Assembly: GCA_028289885.1 (NCBI GenBank)
Contig: JAQGKX010000169.1
Location: forward strand, 121,817 to 185,747
Length of the DNA: 63,931 nt
Source: Sphingomonadales bacterium
Lineage (GTDB): Bacteria > Pseudomonadota > Alphaproteobacteria > Sphingomonadales > Sphingomonadaceae
Reading direction: 5' to 3'
In this document: piece after piece, positions 17,188 through 25,952 of the stretch
Numbering within the stretch: the first letter of the stretch is position 1
Layout of the letters: each line of letters opens with the position of its first letter
The notes under the pieces: model-generated
What the model was told of the DNA's origin: nothing
The model's input: the letters and a program-made list of their open reading frames with translations, nothing else
Databases searched by the model: none
Program-made: the position numbers and the translations under genes

Positions 17188-18465
17188 ATGGCCGATAACG
17201 GCGACACGCTGACACTGGAAAATTACAGCCCGTTCGATCCAAAGGTCATGGCATGCCCACACGCAAGCTGGGCGATGTTGCAGCGCGAAGCTCCTATTTA
17301 TCGCGTCAACATGCCGGACGCACCACACCCCGTCTTCCTCGCGACGCGGCGTGAAGAGATTGATTTCATTGCCAAGCGCACCGACCTGTTTTCCAATTCA
17401 CCTTTGCCGAGCGTGTGGCGCTGGGGAGAATTCGAACCGGGGCTGCAGGAGATATTCGACAGGACCGGCCAGAAAGTCGTCTACACCTTGCAGACGACAA
17501 ATCCGCCGGAATCGCAGATGTATCGCAAGGTGCTGACCGACGCGATGGGCCCCGGTCGGATCAAGGAATGGCGTCCCGAAATCGAGGCCATCATCCAGGG
17601 CTTGATGGCCGCAATCCCTGCCGACGAGGAAGTGAATTTCGTCGAAGCATTCTCTGTCCCGCTAACGCTGCAAGTGATCTGCCTGATCCTCGGCATTCCC
17701 TATAAAGAGGCGGATTATTATCGTTTTTATTCGGACGAATTTACGCATCTCGTCGATCCCGCTCATCCGTTGGAACGCGCGAAAGTGGCGATGGAAACCG
17801 TCGTCGAAGGTTATGGCAAGCTGCGTGAAAAGCTGGAGAATTATCAGGCCTGTCCCGCCACCAACCTGATGAGTGCGATTGCAAACGCGACCTATCAGGA
17901 TGACCGACCGACAACGATGAACGAGGCGCTGTCCATGGTTCATACCGCGATCATCGCCGGTAACGAAACGACGCGTAACGCCTTGTCTTCGGCGATGTTC
18001 ACGCTGGCGCGCGACCCGGCGCTCTGGAACCGATTGAGGGAAGATCGCACCAAGATCGGAGCCTTTGTCGAAGAGGTTCTGCGGCGCGATGGCCCGGCGG
18101 TAACGACGCCGCGCACGGTTCTCGAGGATGTCGAACTTGGCGGGGTGCACGTTCCAAAGGGGTCCTGCATCTTTGTGATGTGGGCGGCGGGAAGCCTTGA
18201 CGAGCGGGTTTTTCCAGACCCGATGACGTTCGATCTCGACCGCAAGAACAAGAGTGCACATTCGACATTCGGACTTGGCGTCCATCATTGCGCCGGCAGT
18301 TCGCTGGCCAGGGCCGAGCTGAGCCAGGCGGTCGATGTATGGCTTACCACGTTCGAGAGCGTGGAGCTGACGGTGCCGGTCGAAGACGTTCGCTATGACG
18401 CGGTGTTCGGATTCCACGCACTCAGCAACCTGCCAGTGCGCTTCAAGCGACCGGTCGCAAACTAA
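17188..18465 (+). CDS. Cytochrome P450
   Basis: About 425 residues from ATG 17188, seven bases after AGAGGA; ATG 17152 is an alternative. The heme ligand is Cys near residue 368 (FGLGVHHCAG), the I-helix IIAGNETTRN, and ExxR EEVLRRD. YDAVFGFHALSNLPVRFK near the C-terminus resembles CYPs acting on steroid- or terpenoid-like acids, but the family is not certain. It is divergent from the NIPSNAP/P450/LLM run and convergent with the TetR gene, whose end is three bases away. Confidence 0.87.
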   Translation: MADNGDTLTLENYSPFDPKVMACPHASWAMLQREAPIYRVNMPDAPHPVFLATRREEIDFIAKRTDLFSNSPLPSVWRWGEFEPGLQEIFDRTGQKVVYTLQTTNPPESQMYRKVLTDAMGPGRIKEWRPEIEAIIQGLMAAIPADEEVNFVEAFSVPLTLQVICLILGIPYKEADYYRFYSDEFTHLVDPAHPLERAKVAMETVVEGYGKLREKLENYQACPATNLMSAIANATYQDDRPTTMNEALSMVHTAIIAGNETTRNALSSAMFTLARDPALWNRLREDRTKIGAFVEEVLRRDGPAVTTPRTVLEDVELGGVHVPKGSCIFVMWAAGSLDERVFPDPMTFDLDRKNKSAHSTFGLGVHHCAGSSLARAELSQAVDVWLTTFESVELTVPVEDVRYDAVFGFHALSNLPVRFKRPVAN

Positions 18466-18468
18466 GTG

Positions 18469-19224
18469 CTATGCAGCCGACGGCGCTGAATTTGCGCGGC
18501 GTCGCGGCTGTAACGCAGCTTTGACTGGCAACTCGCCTGCCGCTGCGGAAATGCGGCGCTTGGCGGCGTCCTTGCATATCGCGATCGTCAACGCGATGCT
18601 GCGCGGCGCAATCTCGAACATCCGCGAAATCACCATGCCACGTAACATGGCGACGATAATGCGGAGCGCGTCCTCATAAGCCTGGTTCGGCAGCTCATTC
18701 TTGAATATGCGAGCCCATAAGGCACGATATTGTTGCGTCGCGCGCACGACAGACGCGCGAACCGGACGTGCAAGCGCCCGATCCGCACGCGTCGATACCC
18801 AGATGTCGAGCACGGCGAGATAGGCGTCCGACTGTGCCACTGCGCCCAGAGCATCGACAACCGTGTCGATCTTTGCCTCGACAGTGATGTCGCGGTCGGG
18901 TGCGACCTGTTCAAAAGCGTCGATGATCTGTTTTTCGAGTGTTCCAAGGATTGCCAGCACGAGCATCTCGCGTCCGGAAAAATGATGCTGGATCGCCCCG
19001 CGGGTCATACCGGCCCGGCTTGCGATCTCGGTCATGGTCGTGCGCGAATAACCAAGCTGGCAGATCAGCGAGATTGCCGCGTCGAGCAGACGCGCGCGTG
19101 CGTCCGCGCTGCGTTCCTGTTGCGTGCGGCGATTTGGCTTGGCGATTGCGAAGGCCTTCGCCTTGCGCGGTTCCCTTGGCTCGTTGGGCTTCGCGGCACC
19201 ATTGGCAGTGTTGTTCATAGTCAT
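18469..19224 (-). CDS. TetR-family transcriptional regulator
   Basis: About 251 residues with a basic, probably disordered N-terminal stretch of around 40 residues (KPNEPREPRKAKAFAIAKPN), then a TetR DNA-binding domain: ARLLDAAISLICQLGYSRTTM followed by the recognition helix MTRGAIQHHFSG. Start uncertain: ATG 19224 or 19218, both with weak ribosome sites. It follows the two acyl-CoA synthetase genes on the same strand (32-base gap), so it may respond to a CoA-thioester intermediate. It is a candidate reader of the AGCATACCATA elements. Confidence 0.82.
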   Translation of the reverse strand: MTMNNTANGAAKPNEPREPRKAKAFAIAKPNRRTQQERSADARARLLDAAISLICQLGYSRTTMTEIASRAGMTRGAIQHHFSGREMLVLAILGTLEKQIIDAFEQVAPDRDITVEAKIDTVVDALGAVAQSDAYLAVLDIWVSTRADRALARPVRASVVRATQQYRALWARIFKNELPNQAYEDALRIIVAMLRGMVISRMFEIAPRSIALTIAICKDAAKRRISAAAGELPVKAALQPRRRANSAPSAA

Positions 19225-19256
19225 CCCGGATGATCTTTCGCCAAATGACGGAGCCG

Positions 19257-20858
19257 TCAATCCTCCAATAGGGGCGGGTTGCTCGATTGCTCGACATAAT
19301 CGTAGTTCGACAGGGCGTCGCGAAGTGCGCGCCTGTCGATTTTGCCGAGGCCATTTAAGGGAATCATAGGCAAAAAACAGATCTTCTTCGGTACCTTGAA
19401 GGCGGCGATCCGCGCCCGGGCCCAGGCAATAAGGGCCGCTGCATAGGGGGTGCAGCCGGACCGGAGGACGACCGCAGCAGTGACCGCTTCACCCCAATGG
19501 GAATCCGGCAATCCAACGACCGCAACCTGTGCAATGTCCCGATGGCTCGCCAGCGCCTGCTCGACTTCGGCTGGATAGACGTTTTCGGCCCCGGTTATGA
19601 TCATCTCCTTGATACGCCCACTGACGAACAGATAGCCGTCCCGGTCGAGGAAGCCCGCGTCGCCTGTTCGTATCCAGTTGCCGGGACACAATGTACGCGC
19701 GGTTTCTTCTGGCTGGTTCCAATATCCGACCATGTTGGCGATCGACCGGATGCGGATTTCGCCGACCTCGCCTGCGGGTAACGTGCCACCTTTCGCATCG
19801 GTGACGATCAACTGCGCGCCGGGCAGCGCAATGCCCGCGCCCGTCATTCGCTCATTACCGTCGGGATCGTGATCCTCAGGAGGCAGCGCGACCGTCGGTC
19901 CGCTCGTCTCGCTCATGCCATAGCTCTGTGCGAACCGGCAGCCGAATACCAGCATCGCTTTACGCAACAACGGCAGCGTGATTGGTGAAGAGCCATAGAT
20001 GATCGTGTCGATGCGTCGATAATCGACCGATCGCGAACGGGGGTGATCCAGCACCATCCCGATTGCGGTCGGCACCAGCGCCAGCTTGCTGACGCTGTCG
20101 TGTTCGATTGCATCGAGGGTACCCTCAACCGAAAACGCCGGCTGGATGATCGATGCTCCGCCAAAGAACAACGCGCGGGCGAGCATTCCATAGGCACCGA
20201 TATGGCCAAGTGGCGTGGCAACCAGCGTCACGTCCTCGCTATTCCAGCGATCCCACGCCAGCGTTCCGCGGAGCGTGTTGATCCCCAGCAGATTTCGATG
20301 GGTAAGCATCACCCCTTTCGGTCGTCCCGTCGTTCCCGACGTATAGACCTGAATGGCGACGGCGTGAGCGTCGTCCTGCCGATCGAATGGAGCACCTGCC
20401 GGGGCAAGCCAATCGCTTTCGGGCAACAGATTGGCTGTCGAAAATGCTATAGTCGATAGACATTCCAGCTTCAGGATATCCACCGCGCCCGAAAACTCGG
20501 GCTCGAAGAAGATCAGCCGTGCACCGGCATCGACAGCAAGCGCGGCAATTTCTGCCGGGGCAAGCCGCCAGTTGAGAGGCACCGGCACGATGCCCAGCTT
20601 GTTTGCCGCAAGCGCGAGAATCGGCACCGCATCGCTGTTACGGCCAAGGATCAGCACGCGCTCCCCCGTCGCGATCCCGTCACGAGCGAGGCTTGCAGCG
20701 ACCCTGTCCGTCAGTGCATCGAGTTCGGCATAATCATAGCGCCGCGTGCCGAAACGCAGCGCCAGGGCATGCGGACGTTCGCGCGCGTGACGCGAAACCG
20801 TCGCGTGGAGGGTCGGCACGTCCAGATTGCGGAAAGGGTCGTCATCGGACAGGGTCAT
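19257..20858 (-). CDS. AMP-forming acyl-CoA synthetase
   Basis: A 533-residue ANL-superfamily ligase. The P-loop is YTSGTTGRPKGVMLTH; the aromatic/Glu motif is QSYGMSETSG; the hinge region reads TGDAGFLDRDGYLFVSGRIK; the catalytic Lys is in NGLGKIDRR. It activates a carboxylic acid to its CoA thioester through an acyl-adenylate. Its ATG overlaps the stop of the upstream synthetase (ATGA), with GGGGAGG about 11 bases before. Having two different ligases in one operon suggests two acid intermediates or substrates. Confidence 0.88.
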   Translation of the reverse strand: MTLSDDDPFRNLDVPTLHATVSRHARERPHALALRFGTRRYDYAELDALTDRVAASLARDGIATGERVLILGRNSDAVPILALAANKLGIVPVPLNWRLAPAEIAALAVDAGARLIFFEPEFSGAVDILKLECLSTIAFSTANLLPESDWLAPAGAPFDRQDDAHAVAIQVYTSGTTGRPKGVMLTHRNLLGINTLRGTLAWDRWNSEDVTLVATPLGHIGAYGMLARALFFGGASIIQPAFSVEGTLDAIEHDSVSKLALVPTAIGMVLDHPRSRSVDYRRIDTIIYGSSPITLPLLRKAMLVFGCRFAQSYGMSETSGPTVALPPEDHDPDGNERMTGAGIALPGAQLIVTDAKGGTLPAGEVGEIRIRSIANMVGYWNQPEETARTLCPGNWIRTGDAGFLDRDGYLFVSGRIKEMIITGAENVYPAEVEQALASHRDIAQVAVVGLPDSHWGEAVTAAVVLRSGCTPYAAALIAWARARIAAFKVPKKICFLPMIPLNGLGKIDRRALRDALSNYDYVEQSSNPPLLED

Positions 20859-22417
20859 CCGTCGATTGGCCTCCCCGTTTCAATCGCATCACGGATCGCC
20901 CGCTTGAGCAGTTTGCCGTTTTCGTTGTGCGGCAGCGCTTCGGAAAAATGGAATTCGCGGGGACATTTCACCGACGAAAGCGCCGCACGACACTGAGCGT
21001 CGAGTTCGGCGACCAATGCCTCGCGCGCCTCGTTAGAAAAGTCGGTACAGATGACGGCCACCACCGCTTCGCCATATTCGGGGTCTGTGCGTCCCACCAC
21101 GGCAACGTCGCGCACCGCCGGATTTTGCCGAATCACCATTTCGACCTCGGCCGGGTAGACGTTGACGCCACCCCTTATGATCAGGTCGTTCCGACGTCCG
21201 CTCAAATAAAGATAGTTCTCGTTATCGACGTGGCCAAGGTCCCCGTAACTCGCATACCCCTTTGGTGTCGAACTTGCTGCACCAGTCGTACCATCAAGAT
21301 AGGTGAAAGCCACTCCGCCCTCGAAAGTGACAAGTCCGATCTCGCCCGTTGCCCGTTCCCGTGTCGGGTTTTCGGGATCGACGATATGGATGGCCCCGCC
21401 GATCGAGCGGCCTACCGACCCGATGTGGCTCAGCCATGCCTCCGAATCGATCATCGTCACGCCCGCATTTTCCGATCCGCCGTAATATTCGATCAGAATG
21501 GGACCCCACCAATCGATCATGGCATGCTTTACAGGCACGGGGCAGGGCGCTGCGGCGTGAAGCGCGATGCGGTGGGCGGGCGCCTGAAAAGCGGCGCGCT
21601 CACTGGCGGGCAGGGCGAGCAATCGATTGAACATCGTCGGCACCCATTGCGAATGGGTAACGCCATAGTCACGAAGCGCGGCCAGTGCGGTTGCGGGCTC
21701 AAACTGCGGCAGGATGACATTCGTTCCGCCCGATTCGATGACGCGCGTCAGGAAGCGCCCCGTCGCGTGATAAATTGGCGAGGCGGAGAGATAGATGGTT
21801 GTCTGATCGAGTTGATAGGCAATGCGCATCTGCCGCTCGAGATCTGGCAATTGGTCCGCAGTTTCCCACGGTGTAAGCGCGCGTTCGATGCCTTTCGGAC
21901 GGCCGGTGGTCCCCGAAGAGAATATCATTTCACGACCGGCGTGACTGGGGATCCGCCACTCCGAAGGCGACATGGACAGGGCATCGATCGCGAGATCGGC
22001 CCAGTCCGCTTCACTCGCACCGTGTGTGAACCAGTGTGTGGGACCGTCAGTACCCAGGGCAATCTTTGCTTCCAGCGCAGCCTCGATTGCTCCGGCATCG
22101 GCGACCAGCAATTTGGCATCACTGTCACGCAATATGTGCGTGAGTTCGGCACCACGCATTCTTGGACTTAGCGGGATAAAATACAGACCGGCTCGACGCG
22201 CCCCCCACCAGATGGGCAACGTAACCGCGCTGTTGCCGAGCATCGTGCCAATGCGGTCTCCGGTTTTTAGCCCCAGCGACTGGAAAAGAGCGGCCACGGA
22301 GGCCGATCGTTGGTCAAGTGTCGCATAATCAAGAGCCGGACCTCCGACCGTATAAGCGGCGATCTTTTCCGGCATATGCTGTGCATTGCGGGAAAGGACA
22401 TCGGCTCTCTTGGTCAA
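20855..22417 (-). CDS. AMP-forming acyl-CoA synthetase
   Basis: About 520 residues. The best start is TTG 22417, because the N-terminal VLSRNAQHMPEKIAAY belongs to the fold and no in-frame ATG lies upstream; the next ATG (22375) would remove conserved sequence. Motifs: FSSGTTGRPKGIERAL, EYYGGSENAGVTMID, YGDLGHVDNENYLYLSGRRN and the catalytic Lys in NENGKLLKRAI. The P-loop is followed by ERALTP rather than the common MLTH, placing it in a separate subfamily from its downstream partner. First gene of the ligase-ligase-TetR run. Confidence 0.86.
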   Translation of the reverse strand: MTKRADVLSRNAQHMPEKIAAYTVGGPALDYATLDQRSASVAALFQSLGLKTGDRIGTMLGNSAVTLPIWWGARRAGLYFIPLSPRMRGAELTHILRDSDAKLLVADAGAIEAALEAKIALGTDGPTHWFTHGASEADWADLAIDALSMSPSEWRIPSHAGREMIFSSGTTGRPKGIERALTPWETADQLPDLERQMRIAYQLDQTTIYLSASPIYHATGRFLTRVIESGGTNVILPQFEPATALAALRDYGVTHSQWVPTMFNRLLALPASERAAFQAPAHRIALHAAAPCPVPVKHAMIDWWGPILIEYYGGSENAGVTMIDSEAWLSHIGSVGRSIGGAIHIVDPENPTRERATGEIGLVTFEGGVAFTYLDGTTGAASSTPKGYASYGDLGHVDNENYLYLSGRRNDLIIRGGVNVYPAEVEMVIRQNPAVRDVAVVGRTDPEYGEAVVAVICTDFSNEAREALVAELDAQCRAALSSVKCPREFHFSEALPHNENGKLLKRAIRDAIETGRPIDG

Positions 22418-22487
22418 GATGAGTCTGCTATCGCGTTCATTCCTGCTCCTGTCGAACGACCTTCGTGCAGACTACCAAAACGGACGC

Positions 22488-22500
22488 CAGCATACCATAG
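22488..22500 (+). promoter_or_regulatory. Candidate operator (CCAGCATACCATA)
   Basis: AGCATACCATAG, 10 to 11 bases identical with the element at 40,691 and 46,711. It lies about 71 bases before the TTG start of the first acyl-CoA synthetase (22,417) and downstream of the YciI stop (22,587), consistent with control of the ligase operon. Confidence 0.5.
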
Positions 22501-22586
22501 TATCTCGTTACGAATGTGGCGCGGCGACAGTCTTGATCAGCCAACCGACCCGGGCATTAAGGAGGAAATTCTGCGGCGGCAGCGGA

Positions 22587-22877
22587 TCAGCCAGGCAGCC
22601 AGCTGCCGATGGCGGGGCGCACGGCCTGCACCTGAACGTCCGGGCCAAAAATGCCTTCGGTCGCGAATGGGTCCGCTGCGATCAGCTTCCGAACGGCCTC
22701 CTCGTCGTCAGCTTCGATCAGGAAGGCGCTGCCCTCCGCTACGTCGCCCGCGATCATGGCACCCGCCACCTTCACCACTCCGGGCAGGCCTTGCCAGTAT
22801 TCCAAATGGCGTCCCCGGTGTGCGAGGCGCATTTCCAGCGCGCCGGGACGATCCCGAGCGAGCACAAGGAAGATCAT
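22587..22877 (-). CDS. YciI-like protein
   Basis: A 96-residue protein of the YciI dimeric alpha/beta-barrel family. It has the N-terminal MIFLVLARDRPGALEMR, a His in LAHRGRHLEYW and the C-terminal DPFATEGIFGPDVQVQ typical of the family. Some homologues dehalogenate or hydrolyse ring intermediates (TftG is one), but most have no known function. Its ATG overlaps the MarR stop (ATGA), so regulator and enzyme are co-translated. Confidence 0.75.
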   Translation of the reverse strand: MIFLVLARDRPGALEMRLAHRGRHLEYWQGLPGVVKVAGAMIAGDVAEGSAFLIEADDEEAVRKLIAADPFATEGIFGPDVQVQAVRPAIGSWLPG

Positions 22878-23476
22878 TCCCCGAAATCCGCGTCCGCTTC
22901 GTCGGACGACAAGACAGGTTTGGCATTGGGAGTTGCGCCTGCAGCGGCAGCCTCCTCAGCTATTTCCTTCAGGTTACGTTTAACCTGCAGCAATGCACGT
23001 TCGACCGTTTCAATCTCGATGGGAGTCAATCCCTTCAGAACCCGCCGATTGACCTTTGAAGCGACCGAGATCATCAGCCCGATGACTTCATATCCCTTTT
23101 CAGTGATATAGACGCGTTTGGCACGGCGATCGACGGCATCTGCACGGCGTTCAACCTGCCCACTGACTTCCAGCCGGTCGATCAATCCGCCGACGGTTAC
23201 TTTCCCGACTTCCAGCAAACGCGCGATATCTACCTGCGTCATGCCGTTGTTACCGCCCCGCGAAAGCGTGCTCAGCATCGACCATTGGGCACGCGTGATA
23301 TCGTAAGGACGCATTACCTCGTCCATCACGGAACGCCGGATGCGGGAAACATCATGTACAAGATAACCAAAGCGAAACTGCTTTGCGATCGGTCGCTTGA
23401 CCCCATTCGCGTCAGTTTCCTGAGGCTGAACTTTGGCCTTTCGGGGCGCCTTCGTTTGCGCCGTTGTCACTGTCAT
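22874..23476 (-). CDS. MarR-family transcriptional regulator
   Basis: About 200 residues from ATG 23476, eight bases after GGAG. Winged-helix features: ITRAQWSMLSTLSR, MTQVDIARLLEVGKVTVGGLIDRLEVSGQVER and the wing ADAVDRRAKRVYITEKG. A charged N-terminal extension of about 35 residues and an acidic C-terminal tail flank the domain. It is followed without a gap by yciI-like. An ATACGATAT site 67 bases upstream could be autoregulatory. Confidence 0.85.
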   Translation of the reverse strand: MTVTTAQTKAPRKAKVQPQETDANGVKRPIAKQFRFGYLVHDVSRIRRSVMDEVMRPYDITRAQWSMLSTLSRGGNNGMTQVDIARLLEVGKVTVGGLIDRLEVSGQVERRADAVDRRAKRVYITEKGYEVIGLMISVASKVNRRVLKGLTPIEIETVERALLQVKRNLKEIAEEAAAAGATPNAKPVLSSDEADADFGE

Positions 23477-23542
23477 CAAAATACTCCGCTGCAAGCACAA
23501 TCGTCTACGCGATCATTCGACGGCAAACAATGGGTATGTAGT

Positions 23543-23551
23543 ATACGATAT
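23543..23551 (+). promoter_or_regulatory. ATACGATAT site before marR
   Basis: ATACGATAT resembles the core ATACCATAT of the recurring element and is identical to a site at 50,929. It lies 67 bases before the MarR start at 23,476, inside a region with several ATAC/GTAT half-sites (GTATGTAGTATAC just before it). Weak on its own, but the position fits an operator. Confidence 0.35.
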
Positions 23552-23644
23552 TCCATACCGTTTGTGCTGCTTGACCAACAGAATAATGCATAGCCAAACC
23601 CGTGTCTCTGGATCGTTCGTGCCTGAAGATCCACTGATGGTGCT

Positions 23645-24328
23645 TCACTCATCCTTTATGTTGAACAGAATCCTGCGGGTCTTTTCGTCAGGAACGACTG
23701 GCGGTGGCGGTACGAAATCGGGCATTGCGCGCGCAAACGAAGGCCGTGCCGTCATCATCGCATGCCAGCGTGCGACATTGGGATAGGAACCGATTTCGAT
23801 ACCGTGATGGGCCCGGAACAAAATCCATGGCCAGCACGCAATATCGGCAATCGAAAAGTCGCCGGCGATCCATTCGCGCTCGTGCAACCGCGTGTCCAGA
23901 ACCTTGTAAAGTCTTGCTGCTTCGTCAGTGTAGCGTCGAATGGCATAGGAAATCGGTTCGGGGGCATAGTTGCGAAAGTGCCCCGCCTGGCCAAGCATCG
24001 GTCCTTGGCCCGACATTTGCCACATCAACCATGCCAGCACTTCGCTTCGCTTGCGCGGCGCAACCGGCAGGAGCCGACCGGTCTTCTCGGCAAGATAGAT
24101 CAGGATCGCGCCCGATTCGAAAAGCGAGAGCGGCCCCTCGCCATCGTCGGGTTCATGATCGACGATGGCGGGAATCTTGTTATTGGGACTGATTGCAAGA
24201 AATGCCGGGGCGAACTGTTCGCCACTCATGATGTCGAGGGGCAGCCGTCGATAGGCGATCCCCAATTCCTCAAGCGCGAGCAGCACCTTGATAACATTGG
24301 GCGAAGCTGGGCCGTAAACATCGATCAT
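23645..24328 (-). CDS. Glutathione S-transferase, YfcG/Ure2p-like (nu class)
   Basis: A 227-residue GST. The thioredoxin-like domain has YGPASPNVIKVLLALEELG, NNKIPAIVDHE and the glutathione-binding LFESGAILIYLAEKTGRLLP; the C-terminal helical domain has IADIACWPW. The lack of a classical N-terminal Tyr/Ser nucleophile and the PASPN loop point to YfcG-type disulfide reductases or lyases. Its ATG overlaps the stop of the flavoprotein (ATGA), so the two are co-translated. A glutathione-dependent step on a flavoprotein product is plausible but inferred. Confidence 0.82.
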   Translation of the reverse strand: MIDVYGPASPNVIKVLLALEELGIAYRRLPLDIMSGEQFAPAFLAISPNNKIPAIVDHEPDDGEGPLSLFESGAILIYLAEKTGRLLPVAPRKRSEVLAWLMWQMSGQGPMLGQAGHFRNYAPEPISYAIRRYTDEAARLYKVLDTRLHEREWIAGDFSIADIACWPWILFRAHHGIEIGSYPNVARWHAMMTARPSFARAMPDFVPPPPVVPDEKTRRILFNIKDE

Positions 24329-25764
24329 GTCGTTACGCTCGCGGCCTCTCGCACCTGGGCCGTTATGCCTGCCCGTGCCGCTGCGGAGCGCCCCGCTTGC
24401 CGCCCAAGGATCACGGCTGAGCCGACGTACATGCCGCCGCCCGCGTCGCGTTTTCCCTGAACGACACCCAGCGTTTCGCCGGCGGCAAACAAGCCGGGGA
24501 TCGCGCGGCCATGCACATCCAGAACCTGGGTCTTGACATCGATATCGAGACCCGATCCGGTGCCACCGACAATCGCCGCACGAACCTCGACCGCGTAAAA
24601 CGGCGGGGTGGCAATCGGGAAGTATTTGGGAGATTTTTTCAGGAACTGCGGATCTCCACCGGCTGCACATCCGATATTATAGCGCCGCACCGTTTCCTCG
24701 AGCGCGACCGGGTCAATGCCGCATAGCGTGGCGAGACCTGCGATCGTGTCTGCCGTCTTGATCCGCCCGTTGGCCACCTGTTCGCGGATCGTAGCCTCCT
24801 GCCAGGTGGGGGTTGTCATGCCGGTGCCGAAGGGGTCCAGGTATTTGCCGTCGTTGCTGGCCTCGACAAGCGTCGGTTCGTCGAACACCGCAAAGGCGTG
24901 CGCGCCCGGCTGTTCGTTGAGGAGATAGCCGCTCACCGAAAAGGATGCAGTTTCCGCCATGAAGCGGCGACCGGCTTCGTTTACGACGATCGTCCAGGGC
25001 GGCAGGAATGCCTCGACATATTTACCGAAGCCAGCGGTCGGGAGCGGCAGGCCATTGTCGATGCCGACCACGCTCGCACCAATTGCCTCGCCCATCAATA
25101 TGCCGTCGCCCACGATCGTCGGAGCGCCTTCATGGATGGTCCATGCCCAGGCACCGTGCTGCGCCGCCGAGGGGAAAAGTCGTGCGCGCAGTTCGGGGTT
25201 ATTGCCTATTCCGCCGGTCGCAATGACGACCGATGGGGCACGCAAGTCCATACCCGATGCGTGGACGCCCACCACCGCGCCATCCTCTACGATTAATCGT
25301 TCGACCTTCGTGGCAACGGCTGTCTGGACGTCGGCAACCCCGGCGGCGTTGATCAGCACATTGGCAAGCTCGAATCCGGCACCTTCGCAACAATGGCCGC
25401 GCGGAACCGATTCCACACCCGAGGGTACGACGAAGGGAAACTTCGCACCGAGCCGGATCAGCCATTCCAGCGCAGGACCGCTTTCGTCGGCGATGTAACG
25501 GATGATATCGCTTTTCAGCGCCCATTGATTGAGCGCCATGACATATTCGAACATGGCATCGGCTGTGTCACCCTCGATCCCCATTGCGCGCTGCGCGCTG
25601 GTGCCTGCGGCATAGAACACGCCGCCCGACATGGCGGTCGCGCCGCCCAGTTTCTCTGCAGCTTCGAGGAGCATGACGCTCGCGCCCGCATTGGCCGCTT
25701 CTATCGCAGCGGCCAGACCTGCACCGCCGCCGCCGACCACGATCACGTCGAAATCCTGTTCCAT
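24325..25764 (-). CDS. FAD-binding flavoprotein (fumarate-reductase/ketosteroid-dehydrogenase-like)
   Basis: A 479-residue FAD_binding_2 protein; ATG 25764 is directly behind GAGAAGG. The dinucleotide fold is DVIVVGGGGAGLAAAIEAA, the FAD-contact motif LGGATAMSGG, and the C-terminal flavin loop GLFAAGETLGVVQG then GGGMYVGSAVILGRQAG. This layout fits 3-ketosteroid-delta1-dehydrogenase, fumarate-reductase and urocanate-reductase relatives; I do not see enough to name the substrate. It probably introduces or removes a C=C bond next to a carbonyl. Translationally coupled to the GST. Confidence 0.8.
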   Translation of the reverse strand: MEQDFDVIVVGGGGAGLAAAIEAANAGASVMLLEAAEKLGGATAMSGGVFYAAGTSAQRAMGIEGDTADAMFEYVMALNQWALKSDIIRYIADESGPALEWLIRLGAKFPFVVPSGVESVPRGHCCEGAGFELANVLINAAGVADVQTAVATKVERLIVEDGAVVGVHASGMDLRAPSVVIATGGIGNNPELRARLFPSAAQHGAWAWTIHEGAPTIVGDGILMGEAIGASVVGIDNGLPLPTAGFGKYVEAFLPPWTIVVNEAGRRFMAETASFSVSGYLLNEQPGAHAFAVFDEPTLVEASNDGKYLDPFGTGMTTPTWQEATIREQVANGRIKTADTIAGLATLCGIDPVALEETVRRYNIGCAAGGDPQFLKKSPKYFPIATPPFYAVEVRAAIVGGTGSGLDIDVKTQVLDVHGRAIPGLFAAGETLGVVQGKRDAGGGMYVGSAVILGRQAGRSAAARAGITAQVREAASVTT

Positions 25765-25952
25765 AACCTTCTCCCAGCCATCGTCGAGATTGCACGCAGC
25801 CGTCAGGACGATAGTTCGTCCGCGTACGATCGCAACCCTTTTGCACAAAGATACATGCGCCTGCGATTGTATCTTGCGTGACTCGGTAACGACGATACGC
25901 TAGACTATCATGTGATGGAGCCCCGAGCACGAGGCCGGTCGAGGAGATGGAT

